Assembly (NCBI GenBank): GCA_944376455.1
Contig: CALWCO010000007.1
Coordinates: 1-55,408, forward strand
DNA from: an uncultured Clostridia bacterium
Lineage (GTDB): Bacteria; Bacillota; Clostridia; Christensenellales; Borkfalkiaceae
Reading direction: 5' to 3'
DNA length: 55,408 bases
Every line of letters begins with the position of its first letter. The stretch's first letter is position 1. The position numbers and the translations under genes are program-made. Shown here piece by piece: positions 8,081 through 18,437 of this stretch. Under the pieces are notes generated by a model. That model did not search any database, was not told the origin of the DNA, and saw only the letters and a list, made by a program, of their open reading frames with translations.

Positions 8081-10249
8081 TCAGCTCAGATTCGCGGGAT
8101 TCTCCTCCACATAGGCGAGCCAGCGCCTGTCTGCGTTCTCCGCACAGACGGCATAGACCAACGGAAGCAGACTGCGGTCGGTCAGGCGCATGAGAACCTG
8201 ATAGCGATGCCTGCCCTGAATGCGCTTGATGGGCGCGTGCATTTTATTAAAAAACAGGAACTTATCGGTGTTTTCGAGATATATTTTTTCCAACGGAAAA
8301 TAGACCCGTTTCAACCCTTCCAATGCGTCGGCGTCCGTTTCCGCGGAAATCAGCACCCTTACAATGAGCGTAAAAGGCGGAAACGCCGTGGCACGGCGCA
8401 TGGAAATCTCATTTTCATAAAATCCTTCATAGTCATACGCCACGGCAAAACGCAAAACGACGTTTTCGGGATCGTACGTCTGCAACACAACCTTACCCTT
8501 TTCCTCGCCCCTGCCGCTGCGGCCCGCCACCTGCGTGATGAGCTGAAAAGTGCGCTCGCCGCTGCGATAGTCGGAAAAATGCAGGCTCATGTCGGCATCG
8601 AGGATGCCGACGAGGGTAACGGACGGAAAGTCGTGTCCCTTGGCGATCATCTGCGTACCGACCAGAATATCCGCCCCGCCGCCCGCAAAGGTTTGCAAGA
8701 TCTTGAAATGTCCCTCTTTTCCGCCCGTCGTGTCGTTGTCCATGCGCAGAACGCGCGCGGCGGGATAGAGTTTTTTCAGTTCCTCCACGACCCGTTCGGT
8801 ACCCGTGCCGTTATAACTCAGATGCTTGCCGCCGCATTCGGGACAGGCGGTCAGCATGCGATAACGTGCGCCGCAATAGTGGCATTTGAGACAATGTTCC
8901 TCATGATGATAGGTCAGACTGACGTCGCAGGATTCGCATTTGGCGACATAGCCGCATTCGGTGCAGATGACCGAACGAGAATAACCGCGGCGGTTCAGAA
9001 ATAAGATTGCCTGGTTCTTTTCCGCCAGCGTTTCTTCAAGCTCCTGGCGAAGCGCGGCGGAAAAGAAAGAGTTGTTGCCCTTGCGCACTTCCCGACGCAT
9101 GTCTGCCACGGTGATTTCGGGCATGGGGCGGCGGTTGATGCGTTTGGTCAGTTTGATGAGATTATATTCTCCCGCCTTTGCGTGCATATACGTTTCCACC
9201 GAAGGCGTAGCGCTGCCGAGCAACAGTTTGCAGTCGTTGTATTCGGCGCGCAAAAGCGCGACGTCAAAGGTATTGTAGCGCGGAGAAGTTTCGCTGACAT
9301 AACTGCCGTCATGTTCTTCGTCGATGATGATGATGCCGATATTTTCGAGCGGCGAGAACACCGCGCTGCGCGCGCCGACGACAATTTTCGCCTCGCCCGA
9401 ACGCATGCGCCACCATTCGTCGAACCGTTCGCCCGCCGAAAGACCGCTGTGCAGAATGGCCGCCGCGCCGCCGAAACGGGCGCGGAGCTGGGAGAGCATC
9501 TGCGGCGTCAGGGAAATTTCGGGTACGAGAAAAACGGCACTTTTGCCTTCCCGCAAGTTCTGCGCAATGAGGTTGAGATAGATTTCCGTTTTGCCACTGC
9601 CCGTTACGCCGTGCAGAAGTTGCACCCGCTTGTCCGAAGAAGCAATTGCCGCAAGCGCATTTTTCTGTTCTTCCGTGAGCGTATGCACGTCGCTTTCCGT
9701 CTGTAAATCGGCATACGGCGAACGTTGCACCCGCTCGCGGGTGATGCGTATCAGTCCCTTTTTCTCCAAGGCGGTCAGTGCGCCCGAAAAGCGTTCTCTT
9801 AAAACCGTGCACGGCGTTTTGCCGTGCTCTTTCAGATATTCAAAGAGCTCACGCTGTACTTTCGCACGGGAAGAAAACTCCGCCTCCGCCGCGGCGGGGG
9901 CGGCAAAAGCGCGATAAATCTCGCTGACCTTCCCCGCGCGCATTTCCGAGGGAAGAAAGAGACGCAATACCAGCGCCATGGGTACGCGGTAACGCGCCGC
10001 AATTTTTTCCGCCAGAGCGAGACACTCGCCGTTCAGAGCGGGCGGCTCGTCGTATACCCGCGCGATCCGTTTCAACGCGGACGGGGAAAGGGAAGAACTT
10101 TCTTTTACGCGCATGACGAAGCCCGCCACGTACGTTCTGCCGAACGGCACCGTTACGCGACAACCCGCCTGCAAACCGTCGTCGCAGAGATAGTCGAATA
10201 TTTTGTCCACTTCGCTGTGCGCAATATCTACGATGACTTCCGCTATCAT
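8081..10249 (-). CDS. priA: Primosomal protein N' (replication restart helicase PriA)
   Basis: Superfamily 2 3'-5' DNA helicase that reloads the replisome at stalled forks. The 722-aa protein has the N-terminal 3'-DNA-binding domain, Walker A GVTGSGKT (214-221), the DEEHD box (310-314) and GSATPS. A zinc-binding insert has eight ordered cysteines (C429, C432, C438, C441, C456, C459, C469, C472), and the C-terminal helicase domain carries QVAGRSGRGEEKG. Length is normal. AGAGGAAAGGC precedes the ATG. It lies 125 bases after rpoZ. The order rpoZ-priA-def-fmt-rsmB is the classical Firmicutes arrangement. Confidence 0.97.
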   Translation of the reverse strand: MIAEVIVDIAHSEVDKIFDYLCDDGLQAGCRVTVPFGRTYVAGFVMRVKESSSLSPSALKRIARVYDEPPALNGECLALAEKIAARYRVPMALVLRLFLPSEMRAGKVSEIYRAFAAPAAAEAEFSSRAKVQRELFEYLKEHGKTPCTVLRERFSGALTALEKKGLIRITRERVQRSPYADLQTESDVHTLTEEQKNALAAIASSDKRVQLLHGVTGSGKTEIYLNLIAQNLREGKSAVFLVPEISLTPQMLSQLRARFGGAAAILHSGLSAGERFDEWWRMRSGEAKIVVGARSAVFSPLENIGIIIIDEEHDGSYVSETSPRYNTFDVALLRAEYNDCKLLLGSATPSVETYMHAKAGEYNLIKLTKRINRRPMPEITVADMRREVRKGNNSFFSAALRQELEETLAEKNQAILFLNRRGYSRSVICTECGYVAKCESCDVSLTYHHEEHCLKCHYCGARYRMLTACPECGGKHLSYNGTGTERVVEELKKLYPAARVLRMDNDTTGGKEGHFKILQTFAGGGADILVGTQMIAKGHDFPSVTLVGILDADMSLHFSDYRSGERTFQLITQVAGRSGRGEEKGKVVLQTYDPENVVLRFAVAYDYEGFYENEISMRRATAFPPFTLIVRVLISAETDADALEGLKRVYFPLEKIYLENTDKFLFFNKMHAPIKRIQGRHRYQVLMRLTDRSLLPLVYAVCAENADRRWLAYVEENPANLS

Positions 10250-10321
10250 GCCTTTCCTCTGTCTTTCCCGCCGACGAAAAGACCGACGGGGTTAAAAAAA
10301 TCATTCGGCTTTTTGAACAGA

Positions 10322-10346
10322 CAGCCCCGCATGAAAAACGGGGCTG
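10322..10346 (-). terminator. GC hairpin between rpoZ and priA
   Basis: CAGCCCCG and CGGGGCTG form a perfect 8-base stem. It is not followed by a clean T run on the minus strand, so it may be a weak terminator, an RNA-processing site or a stabilising 3' hairpin for the rpoZ message. Confidence 0.35.
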
Positions 10347-10374
10347 CCGGAAATTTGTTCCTTTGCGGAAACAA

Positions 10375-10596
10375 TCAGTCTTTGGTATAGCCGATCTTTC
10401 CCTCGGCAATCTCTTTGCAAGCCTTGACGATCTCTTTTTCGCCGTCATCGGGGGCATAAATGCCGCCGCTCTGTTCCTGTTCGGCGATCTGACGGGCGCG
10501 TTTGGACGCTACCACGCAAAGAACGTATGCGCTGGCAGGATCTTCCTCCGTACCGAGTTTACGGGTCATTTCGTCAACCGTGGGTTCATTTATCAT
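10375..10596 (-). CDS. rpoZ: DNA-directed RNA polymerase omega subunit
   Basis: Small subunit that helps assemble the beta' subunit into RNA polymerase. The 73-aa protein begins MINEPTVDEMTRKLG and has the family helix SAYVLCVVASKRARQIAEQ, in which the ASKRARQ segment is the hallmark. The C-terminal part (KEIVKACKEIAEGKIGY) also fits omega. Normal length. AAGGAGTGAGAATAT precedes the ATG. It lies 65 bases downstream of gmk, the usual partner in Firmicutes. Confidence 0.95.
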   Translation of the reverse strand: MINEPTVDEMTRKLGTEEDPASAYVLCVVASKRARQIAEQEQSGGIYAPDDGEKEIVKACKEIAEGKIGYTKD

Positions 10597-10639
10597 ATAT
10601 TCTCACTCCTTTTCAGAAATATTTTTGTGCTTACTTTAT

Positions 10640-10672
10640 TTATTCTTTCGTTATTCTTTCGTTATTCTTTCA
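10640..10672. repeat. 11-base tandem repeat, three copies, spanning the gmk stop
   Basis: The unit TTATTCTTTCG (plus strand) occurs three times head to tail; the third copy ends CA instead of CG. On the minus strand the unit is CGAAAGAATAA and holds the gmk stop codon, so the end of the gene is tandemly duplicated into the gmk-rpoZ spacer. Confidence 0.8.
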
Positions 10673-11222
10673 CCCGTTCGGATTCGATGATAAACCGCAA
10701 TCGGGCGTAAGTTTCGTTCAGGTCGTCGTTGATCACCGTATAATCGTATTGCGGCGCAAAAGATTCTTCATATTCCGCCCGCGCGACGCGCTCGGCGATT
10801 TGCTCCTCGCTTTCGGAATGCCTGCCGCGCAAGCGTTTTTTCAACTCCTCGGCAGAGGGCGGCGCGATGAAGATGGTAACCGTATCCGGTTTTTTCGCCT
10901 TGGCGCTCATGGCACCCTTGACGTCGATTTCCAGAATGACCGACTTTTTTTGAAGCGTTTCCTCGACGAAGGAGAGCGGCGTGCCGTAATAGTTACCGAA
11001 ATGCTCGTCGTATTCCAGAAATCCGCCTGCGGCGATCTTTTTTTCAAAAGTTTCCCGATCGATGAAGAAATAATCCTCCCCGTCCGTTTCGCCCGCGCGG
11101 GGCGCGCGCGTCGTGCAGGAAACGGAAGAAACGAGGTTTTCGTCCCCTTCCAAAAGCATTTTCACCAACGTGCCCTTGCCCACGCCCGAAGGGCCGGAGA
11201 TTGCAAACAATATGTTTTTCAT
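10662..11222 (-). CDS. gmk: Guanylate kinase
   Basis: Phosphorylates GMP to GDP with ATP. The 186-aa protein has the P-loop GPSGVGKGT (10-18), the GMP-binding segment with SCTTRAPRAGE and DYFFID, a YYGTP motif, and the lid region RLRGRHSESEEQIAERV. Length is normal. The ribosome site GGAG lies in the last codons of yicC, eight bases before the ATG at 11222, so translation is coupled to yicC. The yicC-gmk-rpoZ order is conserved in Firmicutes. The stop codon is part of an 11-base tandem repeat. Confidence 0.97.
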   Translation of the reverse strand: MKNILFAISGPSGVGKGTLVKMLLEGDENLVSSVSCTTRAPRAGETDGEDYFFIDRETFEKKIAAGGFLEYDEHFGNYYGTPLSFVEETLQKKSVILEIDVKGAMSAKAKKPDTVTIFIAPPSAEELKKRLRGRHSESEEQIAERVARAEYEESFAPQYDYTVINDDLNETYARLRFIIESERVKE

Positions 11223-11227
11223 CGGCG

Positions 11228-12109
11228 TTACTCCAAATTCTGCACCTGTTCACGGATCTTTTCGATCTCGTTTTTGAGCGCCAGCCCGAGACGGGTAACC
11301 GTCAGATCGTTGCTCTTGGAACAGATGGTATTCGTTTCTCGATTGAACTCCTGCACCAAAAAATCCAGTTTTCTGCCTGCGGCGTTTTCCGTGCAGATCG
11401 CGCGGAACTGCGCGATGTGCGAGTGAAGACGGGTAAGCTCTTCGTCGATGTTGCTCTTATCGGCGAAAACGGCGACTTCATTTAAAATTCTGCCTTCGTC
11501 GGCGTCCGCCCCCGCGCTTTCCAAAGCCTTACGTACGCGCTCGTTGAGGCGCTCGCGATATTCCTCGGCGACCGAAGGGGCGCGCTCGGCAATGCCGTTC
11601 ACCAACTCTTCGACCTTATCCATGCGGGCGGTCAGATCGGCGAGCAGTTTTGCCCCCTCCGCGGCACGCATGGCGTTGAGTTTATCGAGCGCGGCAGTCA
11701 ATGCCGCCGTCAACGCACCCATCAGCTCGTCGTCGACGCTCTGCGTTTCCTCCTGCTTCAATACGTCGCCGTAACGGAGTACGCTCGTCAAGGTAACGTC
11801 GTCCGCCGCTGACGGGAGCAACGCCTTTAAGCGCATCGCCGCATCGAAATAGGCCTGCGCCAAAGCCGTGTCGACCCACAGGGTCTTGGGCTTTTCTCTT
11901 CGATCGGTCAGATTGACGAACACATCGGCATGACCGCGGGAAATTTTGGACCGAACCAAAGAGCGGATATTCTCTTCCAAGCCCGTAAACAAGCGGGGCG
12001 CCTTGACGGCGATGTCGAGAAAACGGTTGTTGACCGTTTTGACCTCCACGGTCAGTTCCACGCCGCCTTGTCTGTATTCGCCCTTGCCGTAACCCGTCAT
12101 GCTGAACAT
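11228..12109 (-). CDS. yicC: YicC/YloC-family endoribonuclease
   Basis: The 293-aa protein is a full-length YicC/YloC family member. It has the invariant N-terminus MFSMTGYGKGE, then EVKTVNNRFLDI and the DUF1732-type C-terminal region with NEVAVFADKSNIDEELTRLH and GRKLDFLVQEFNRETNT. Members are reported as ribonucleases acting on small RNAs or mRNAs. The C-terminal motifs hold the expected acidic and Arg/Asn residues. It is the first gene of a long run. A consensus promoter lies 33-61 bases upstream and GGAG precedes the ATG. Function within this organism is inferred from family only. Confidence 0.93.
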   Translation of the reverse strand: MFSMTGYGKGEYRQGGVELTVEVKTVNNRFLDIAVKAPRLFTGLEENIRSLVRSKISRGHADVFVNLTDRREKPKTLWVDTALAQAYFDAAMRLKALLPSAADDVTLTSVLRYGDVLKQEETQSVDDELMGALTAALTAALDKLNAMRAAEGAKLLADLTARMDKVEELVNGIAERAPSVAEEYRERLNERVRKALESAGADADEGRILNEVAVFADKSNIDEELTRLHSHIAQFRAICTENAAGRKLDFLVQEFNRETNTICSKSNDLTVTRLGLALKNEIEKIREQVQNLE

Positions 12110-12141
12110 ATCGTTTTTCTCCGCATTTTCCGTTTTGCTAT

Positions 12142-12170
12142 ATTATAGCAAATAAGCGGTGAAATTTCAA
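12142..12170 (-). promoter_or_regulatory. Promoter of the yicC-gmk-rpoZ-priA run
   Basis: Minus strand TTGAAA, 17 bases, TGC then TATAAT (extended -10). It starts just after the terminator of the upstream regulator gene. Confidence 0.8.
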
Positions 12171-12190
12171 GCAAAAGGCAATCGTTTTTG

Positions 12191-12220
12191 AAAAAAACGG
12201 GAAGATGATTTTTCTTCCCG
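12191..12220 (-). terminator. Terminator of the XRE regulator gene
   Basis: CGGGAAGA and TCTTCCCG form a stem followed by seven T on the minus strand. It separates the regulator from the yicC promoter. Confidence 0.85.
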
Positions 12221-12297
12221 CCGCGCCCGTCTTTTTTTATTCCGTTTTTCTGCGGAGAAAAGAGCGGCAAATGAGCCGCGCACCCCTTTTCACTCTC

Positions 12298-12876
12298 TTA
12301 CCGGCGGCGCTCGTCCTGCGTCCGTTCGTCCTCCTGCGTTTTCCCGATGACGAAATACGCAATGCCCGCGACGACGAACGCGACGATCGCCACGGCAAGG
12401 AATACGAGAAATAAAAGCAGTGCGAAAATTTCGGCAGTGTCGCTCCCGCCGCCCGTCCAAAGCACGAAAAACATGCCGACGGTGCCGAGAAAGAGAAGAA
12501 GCACGCCAAGAGAAAGGCTCACCTTCTGCAATGTCTTATACGAATGGAGCATGCCCGCATTTTTCGGGGAAACCGACGTCTGCCCTTTTTCTTCCGCCGT
12601 GTTTTGCGAAACCCCTTTCGTTTCGGACATGGTATCGTCCCGATCCGCAAAAGCGGCATCGGATGCCGCGGAGGCGAACCGTCCGCGCAACAGTTCGTCC
12701 ACGGTGCATTCCAAAACATCGGCGAGCGCCACAAGCTGGGAAGTTTCGGGGAAACATTCGCCCGCTTCCCATTTGGAAACGGCTTTGTTCGTGATATTCA
12801 ATCTGTCTGCAATGTTCTGCTGGGTCAATCCGAGCGCCTTGCGGCGGGTATAGAGAAATTGGGGAAAATCGCTCAT
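12298..12876 (-). CDS. XRE-family regulator with C-terminal membrane segments
   Basis: The 192-aa protein has an N-terminal helix-turn-helix of the Cro/C1 (XRE) type at about residues 7-60: RKALGLTQQNIADRLNIT, then KAVSKWEAGECFPE. This is the common Firmicutes pattern LTQ-VSKWE. A polar linker (about 65-105) is followed by two hydrophobic segments (about 118-140 and 147-172) and a charged tail (EDERTQDERRR). It is therefore a membrane-tethered DNA-binding protein, perhaps sensing an envelope cue. AAGGAGAGAAAAA fixes the start at 12876 rather than 12930. It is monocistronic with its own terminator. Its targets are unknown. Confidence 0.88.
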   Translation of the reverse strand: MSDFPQFLYTRRKALGLTQQNIADRLNITNKAVSKWEAGECFPETSQLVALADVLECTVDELLRGRFASAASDAAFADRDDTMSETKGVSQNTAEEKGQTSVSPKNAGMLHSYKTLQKVSLSLGVLLLFLGTVGMFFVLWTGGGSDTAEIFALLLFLVFLAVAIVAFVVAGIAYFVIGKTQEDERTQDERRR

Positions 12877-13025
12877 TTTTTCTCTCCTTCGTTTTTCTTT
12901 TATCATATCATAAAAAACGGAGAACACCAAAGTACTTCCCCTAGAATTAACGGGAAATCTTGTCTACCACAGGTTCAATTTTCAAAAATACTTAAAAAAT
13001 ACGGCAAAACAAATCAAAATCCTAC

Positions 13026-15017
<1,992 letters not shown>

Positions 15018-17486
15018 TCATTTGAGCACGGTGAGCGGCGCAAGCCGCGCGGAAAGTTCCTTGTTGCCGACCTTTTCAAAAGCCACCGTGATGATGACGT
15101 TGCCCGCGCTGCCGCGGGAATGAATGACAGTGCCTTCGCCGAAACGGGGATGAGACACCCGCGTGCCGACGGGATAGGCATTCGAGCGATCGTCCCCTGA
15201 TGTACCGGCGGCGCCCGCCGCCGCGGGCGCGGCGGTCATTTTCTTGGCGAAAGCATAGGCATTGCCCGCACCGCTGCCGCTCTTGCCGACATCGGATTTT
15301 CTGCCGCCCATGCCCGTATTTGACCGATACGCCGATGTGCCGCGGGAAGAGCCGCCGCCCACCGTGCGGAAAAGGGAATCGTCCCCGTCCGTGTTCGAAG
15401 CGTACCGCGACGAATTGCCGTAGCCGCCGTAATTCCCGCTGTATCCCCCGCCGTAACTGCCGCCGTAATTCCCGCGGTCGTAGCCGCCGTCGGAAGAATA
15501 ACCGTAATTTCTGCGGGAGGCATAAGAATCGCCGTAAAAGTCCCCTTCATAGCGCTTGTAGAGCGGGCGTTCGTCGGAGAGGTCCAGAAAATCTTTGAGT
15601 TCTTTCAAAAATACCGAACGCGCCGTGGGCTCGCGCTTGCCGTAGAGATATCGGCTCTTGGAACGGGTGAAATAAATCTTTTCCTCGGCGCGGGTGATGG
15701 CGACGTACATCAGCCGCCGCTCCTCCTCCATATCCTTTTCATCGTCCTGCGCCCTGGATACGGGCATGGTGCCGTCTTCCAACCCGCAAACAAACACGCA
15801 CCTGAATTCCAGACCCTTGACGGAATGGATGGTGGCGAGCGTGACATAATCCCCCTCGTCGGCGTCGTCCGTGTCGGACGAAAGGGCGACCTGATTGAGA
15901 TAGTCCTCCAAGGTGGCGTCGGGATTGAGGCGGACGAATTCGTCGACGGAGTTGAGAAATTCCTCGATGTTGGCGCGCTTGGTGATGCTCTCGTCGGAAT
16001 TGTCGGCATATGCCTCGCGCATATTGGTCTTATCCACCACATAATGCGCAAGTTCGGAAACGGGCAGGGCCTGGCCCTGAATGACCAGATCTTTCAGAAG
16101 ATCGGCAAAGGCTTTGAGCCGCGCTTTGGCGCCGCTCGACAGGGGCAGTTCGTCCGCGTCCAACAAAGCGTCATAGACGGTCAGATCGGTCTGCGCCGCA
16201 TAGTCCTCCAACGTCTGCACGGTCTTGTCGCCGATGCCGCGCTTGGGAAAATTGACGATGCGCAGGACGGCTTCGCTGTCGAAGGGATTGTTCACAATCC
16301 GCAAATAAGCCAAAATATCCTTGATTTCTTTGCGTTCGAAGAAGCGGAAACCGCCGAACACTTTGAAGTTGATGCCGTATTTGGCAAACTCCTGTTCGTA
16401 AGAACGGGTCAGCGCGTTGATGCGCATGAGAACGGCAAAATCGGAATATTTCGCGCCAAGCCGCACAAAATTGGCAATGGTCCGCGCCGTGAAAGCGGCC
16501 TCTTCCGTTTCGTCCTCCGCCTCGAAAGCCACGGCCTTGCTCCCCTCGGCGTTCTCCGTCCAGAGCGTCTTGTCCTTGCGGCTCTTGTTATGATGGATGA
16601 CGGCATTGGCGAGGGAGAGAATGGTCTTGGTGGAACGGTAATTCTGTTCGAGTTTATACACCTTCGCATCGGGGAAATTGCGTTCAAAATGCAGGATGTT
16701 CCCGATGTCCGCCCCACGCCAGCCGTAGATGGACTGATCGTCGTCGCCGACGACGAAAAGATTCTTATGTACGCTTGCGAGCATACGGATGATGTCAAAC
16801 TGCACGGTGTTGGTATCCTGGAACTCGTCGACGAGGATATAGCGGAATTTGCCCGCATAATAGGCCAAAACGTCCTCGTTCTCCCGCAAAAGGCGGGCGG
16901 TGAGCATCAGAAGATCGTCGAAATCCATGGCGTTATTCTCGCGCAGGTGCGCCTGATAGCGACGGTAGACCTTGACAATCGTTTCCAGATCTTTCGTGTT
17001 GCCCTCACGATTCTGGTAGGCGGCATAATCGTCGGGATCGAGCGCGAGGGTCTTTGCGTTGGAAATGTGCCATTTGACGTTTTTCAGCAGTTTTTCATCG
17101 TCGTAATCGCATTCCTGAAAGGACTTTTTGACGACGTTGGTACGTTCGGATTCTCCGTAAATGGAAAATTTATCGTTGAACCCGAGCCGATCGGCGTTCT
17201 TGCGCAGAATGCGGGTGCACATGGAGTGGATGGTGCTCACCCACATGCCCGCCGCGTCGGTCATTTTGCCGATGCGCTCCTGCATCTCCTTTGCCGCTTT
17301 GTTGGTGAAGGTGATGGCAAGAATGTTGTAAGGCGACACGCCCTTTTCGTCGATGAGATAGGCGATGCGGGAGGTGAGCACGCGGGTCTTGCCGCTGCCC
17401 GCGCCCGCCAGGACGAGCACCGCGCCTTCGGTGTCCTGCACCGGTCTGATCTGTTCGGGATTGAGTTTTGCCAGTAAATCGTTCAT
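15018..17486 (-). CDS. pcrA: ATP-dependent DNA helicase PcrA/UvrD
   Basis: Superfamily 1 3'-5' helicase for repair and for removing recombinase or RNA polymerase. The 822-aa protein has LAGAGSGKT (26-34), VDEFQDTN, GDDDQSIYGWRGA, LEQNYRST and VKGLEF motifs in order. Residues about 651-766 form a low-complexity linker rich in Gly, Tyr, Ser and Asn (repeats such as GGYDRGNYGGSYGGGY). The end (768-822: GTRVSHPRFGEGTVI) is the usual C-terminal Tudor-like RNA-polymerase-binding domain. The ATG at 17486 has no ribosome site, and a consensus promoter ends seven bases upstream, so the mRNA is probably leaderless. ligA follows. Confidence 0.96.
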   Translation of the reverse strand: MNDLLAKLNPEQIRPVQDTEGAVLVLAGAGSGKTRVLTSRIAYLIDEKGVSPYNILAITFTNKAAKEMQERIGKMTDAAGMWVSTIHSMCTRILRKNADRLGFNDKFSIYGESERTNVVKKSFQECDYDDEKLLKNVKWHISNAKTLALDPDDYAAYQNREGNTKDLETIVKVYRRYQAHLRENNAMDFDDLLMLTARLLRENEDVLAYYAGKFRYILVDEFQDTNTVQFDIIRMLASVHKNLFVVGDDDQSIYGWRGADIGNILHFERNFPDAKVYKLEQNYRSTKTILSLANAVIHHNKSRKDKTLWTENAEGSKAVAFEAEDETEEAAFTARTIANFVRLGAKYSDFAVLMRINALTRSYEQEFAKYGINFKVFGGFRFFERKEIKDILAYLRIVNNPFDSEAVLRIVNFPKRGIGDKTVQTLEDYAAQTDLTVYDALLDADELPLSSGAKARLKAFADLLKDLVIQGQALPVSELAHYVVDKTNMREAYADNSDESITKRANIEEFLNSVDEFVRLNPDATLEDYLNQVALSSDTDDADEGDYVTLATIHSVKGLEFRCVFVCGLEDGTMPVSRAQDDEKDMEEERRLMYVAITRAEEKIYFTRSKSRYLYGKREPTARSVFLKELKDFLDLSDERPLYKRYEGDFYGDSYASRRNYGYSSDGGYDRGNYGGSYGGGYSGNYGGYGNSSRYASNTDGDDSLFRTVGGGSSRGTSAYRSNTGMGGRKSDVGKSGSGAGNAYAFAKKMTAAPAAAGAAGTSGDDRSNAYPVGTRVSHPRFGEGTVIHSRGSAGNVIITVAFEKVGNKELSARLAPLTVLK

Positions 17487-17492
17487 AGGTAT

Positions 17493-17521
17493 ATTATAGC
17501 ACTTTCCCGCCTATTTTTCAA
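17493..17521 (-). promoter_or_regulatory. Promoter of pcrA-ligA, abutting the start codon
   Basis: Minus strand TTGAAA, 17 bases, TGC then TATAAT. It overlaps the stop codon of the upstream 132-aa gene. The -10 box ends at 17493 and pcrA begins at 17486, so transcription should begin at or next to the A of ATG. Confidence 0.8.
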
Positions 17522-17909
17522 TCGTTTTGAGCGAAGCAAACTCGCTTTCGCGGCGAAATCTCTCCAACGCGCGCAGATAGCGTTCGGAGAGGGAGAGGTT
17601 GTAACGTTGTTTTTCCTCATAGGAGAGCGTGTCGTAATACGCCCTGTCCGTCAGCCTGCCGATGGCGTCCGACACTTCCCCTTCGGTCAGGAGAAGTTGT
17701 TTGACGCGCAGGTAAAATTCGTCCTCTTTCTCCCCGCCCAGCGTGGCGGCGATCCTGTCGGCGAAAAACCGCTCCACCCGCGTTTCGTTGATGCCCTGCT
17801 CCCGCGCGGATGCCAGGTTGCGGTCGAGATCTTCTTTGCACTCCGACCAGAACCCGCTCTTCATCCGTCCTTTTGCTTCCCGTGCCAACTCTTTCAGCGT
17901 CTTTGCCAT
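17511..17909 (-). CDS. Hypothetical protein, 132 aa, helical
   Basis: Not recognised. The start at 17909 has AAGGAGAGG upstream. The protein is soluble, highly charged and predicted to be mostly helical: MAKTLKELAREAKGRMKSGF at the N-terminus, then RVERFFADRIAATLGG and SYEEKQRYNLSLSERYLRAL. No Cys pair, nuclease or nucleotide motif is evident. It precedes pcrA-ligA on the same strand, and the pcrA promoter lies inside its 3' end, so some read-through into pcrA is possible. That suggests but does not show a link with DNA metabolism. Confidence 0.7.
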   Translation of the reverse strand: MAKTLKELAREAKGRMKSGFWSECKEDLDRNLASAREQGINETRVERFFADRIAATLGGEKEDEFYLRVKQLLLTEGEVSDAIGRLTDRAYYDTLSYEEKQRYNLSLSERYLRALERFRRESEFASLKTIEK

Positions 17910-18118
17910 GATGCATCCTCTCCTTATTTCTCAATATTTTTTTATTGTATCGCCGCCCGCGCGGAAAAAATTTCCTTTGCGCGGCGAACGGAGGCTTGTC
18001 CGCCCCGATCCGTCCTTGTCCGCTCTTCTCCGCCCCGACGGGGCTTGTCCGATTTTCGCCCTTCCGTCGGAACGCGAAAAAGGCATAAAATACGATTGAA
18101 AACGACAATTTTCGCAAA

Positions 18119-18152
18119 CAAAAAAGTCCGTTACGATGTAACAGACTTTTGT
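18119..18152 (-). terminator. Terminator of rpsU
   Basis: AAAAGTCTGTTAC and GTAACGGACTTTT pair around a three-base loop (one mismatch). A T run follows on the minus strand. Confidence 0.85.
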
Positions 18153-18158
18153 GTTTCT

Positions 18159-18335
18159 TCAGTTTCTGCTGCGTTTGCGTGCCGCCTCGGACTTCTTTCT
18201 CTTGCGAACGGAAGGCTTTTCATAAAATTCCTTCTTCCGAAGATCTCCGATGATGCCGTCACGGGAGCACTTTCTCTTGAAGCGGCGCAATGCGCTTTCC
18301 ACACTTTCGTGTTCTCCGACAATGATCGTGGACAT
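18159..18335 (-). CDS. rpsU: 30S ribosomal protein S21
   Basis: A 58-aa small-subunit protein. The sequence starts [19 protein letters not shown], continues [20 protein letters not shown] with the family's FKRKC and REFYEKPS-type core, and ends in a basic tail ([14 protein letters not shown]). Normal length for S21. GAAGGAGGGTAGAGG lies before ATG. It is a single-gene unit with consensus promoter and terminator, as expected of a highly expressed ribosomal gene. In many Firmicutes rpsU sits by yqeY/gatB; that is not the case here. Confidence 0.96.
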   Translation of the reverse strand: MSTIIVGEHESVESALRRFKRKCSRDGIIGDLRKKEFYEKPSVRKRKKSEAARKRSRN

Positions 18336-18381
18336 TTTTCCTCTACCCTCCTTCGCCGATGCACTTATTTTTTACCAAATT

Positions 18382-18410
18382 ATTATACCAATCCCGAAAA
18401 AAACTGTCAA
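18382..18410 (-). promoter_or_regulatory. Consensus promoter of rpsU
   Basis: Minus strand TTGACA, 17 bases, TGG then TATAAT. Perfect hexamers and an extended -10. Confidence 0.9.
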
Positions 18411-18437
18411 GCTATATTCTGCCCTTTCCGACAATTT

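Noticed and set aside
15825..17477. 550-codon plus-strand frame
   Set aside because: It is antisense to pcrA, whose motifs are unmistakable. The long frame is a by-product of GC-rich codon use.
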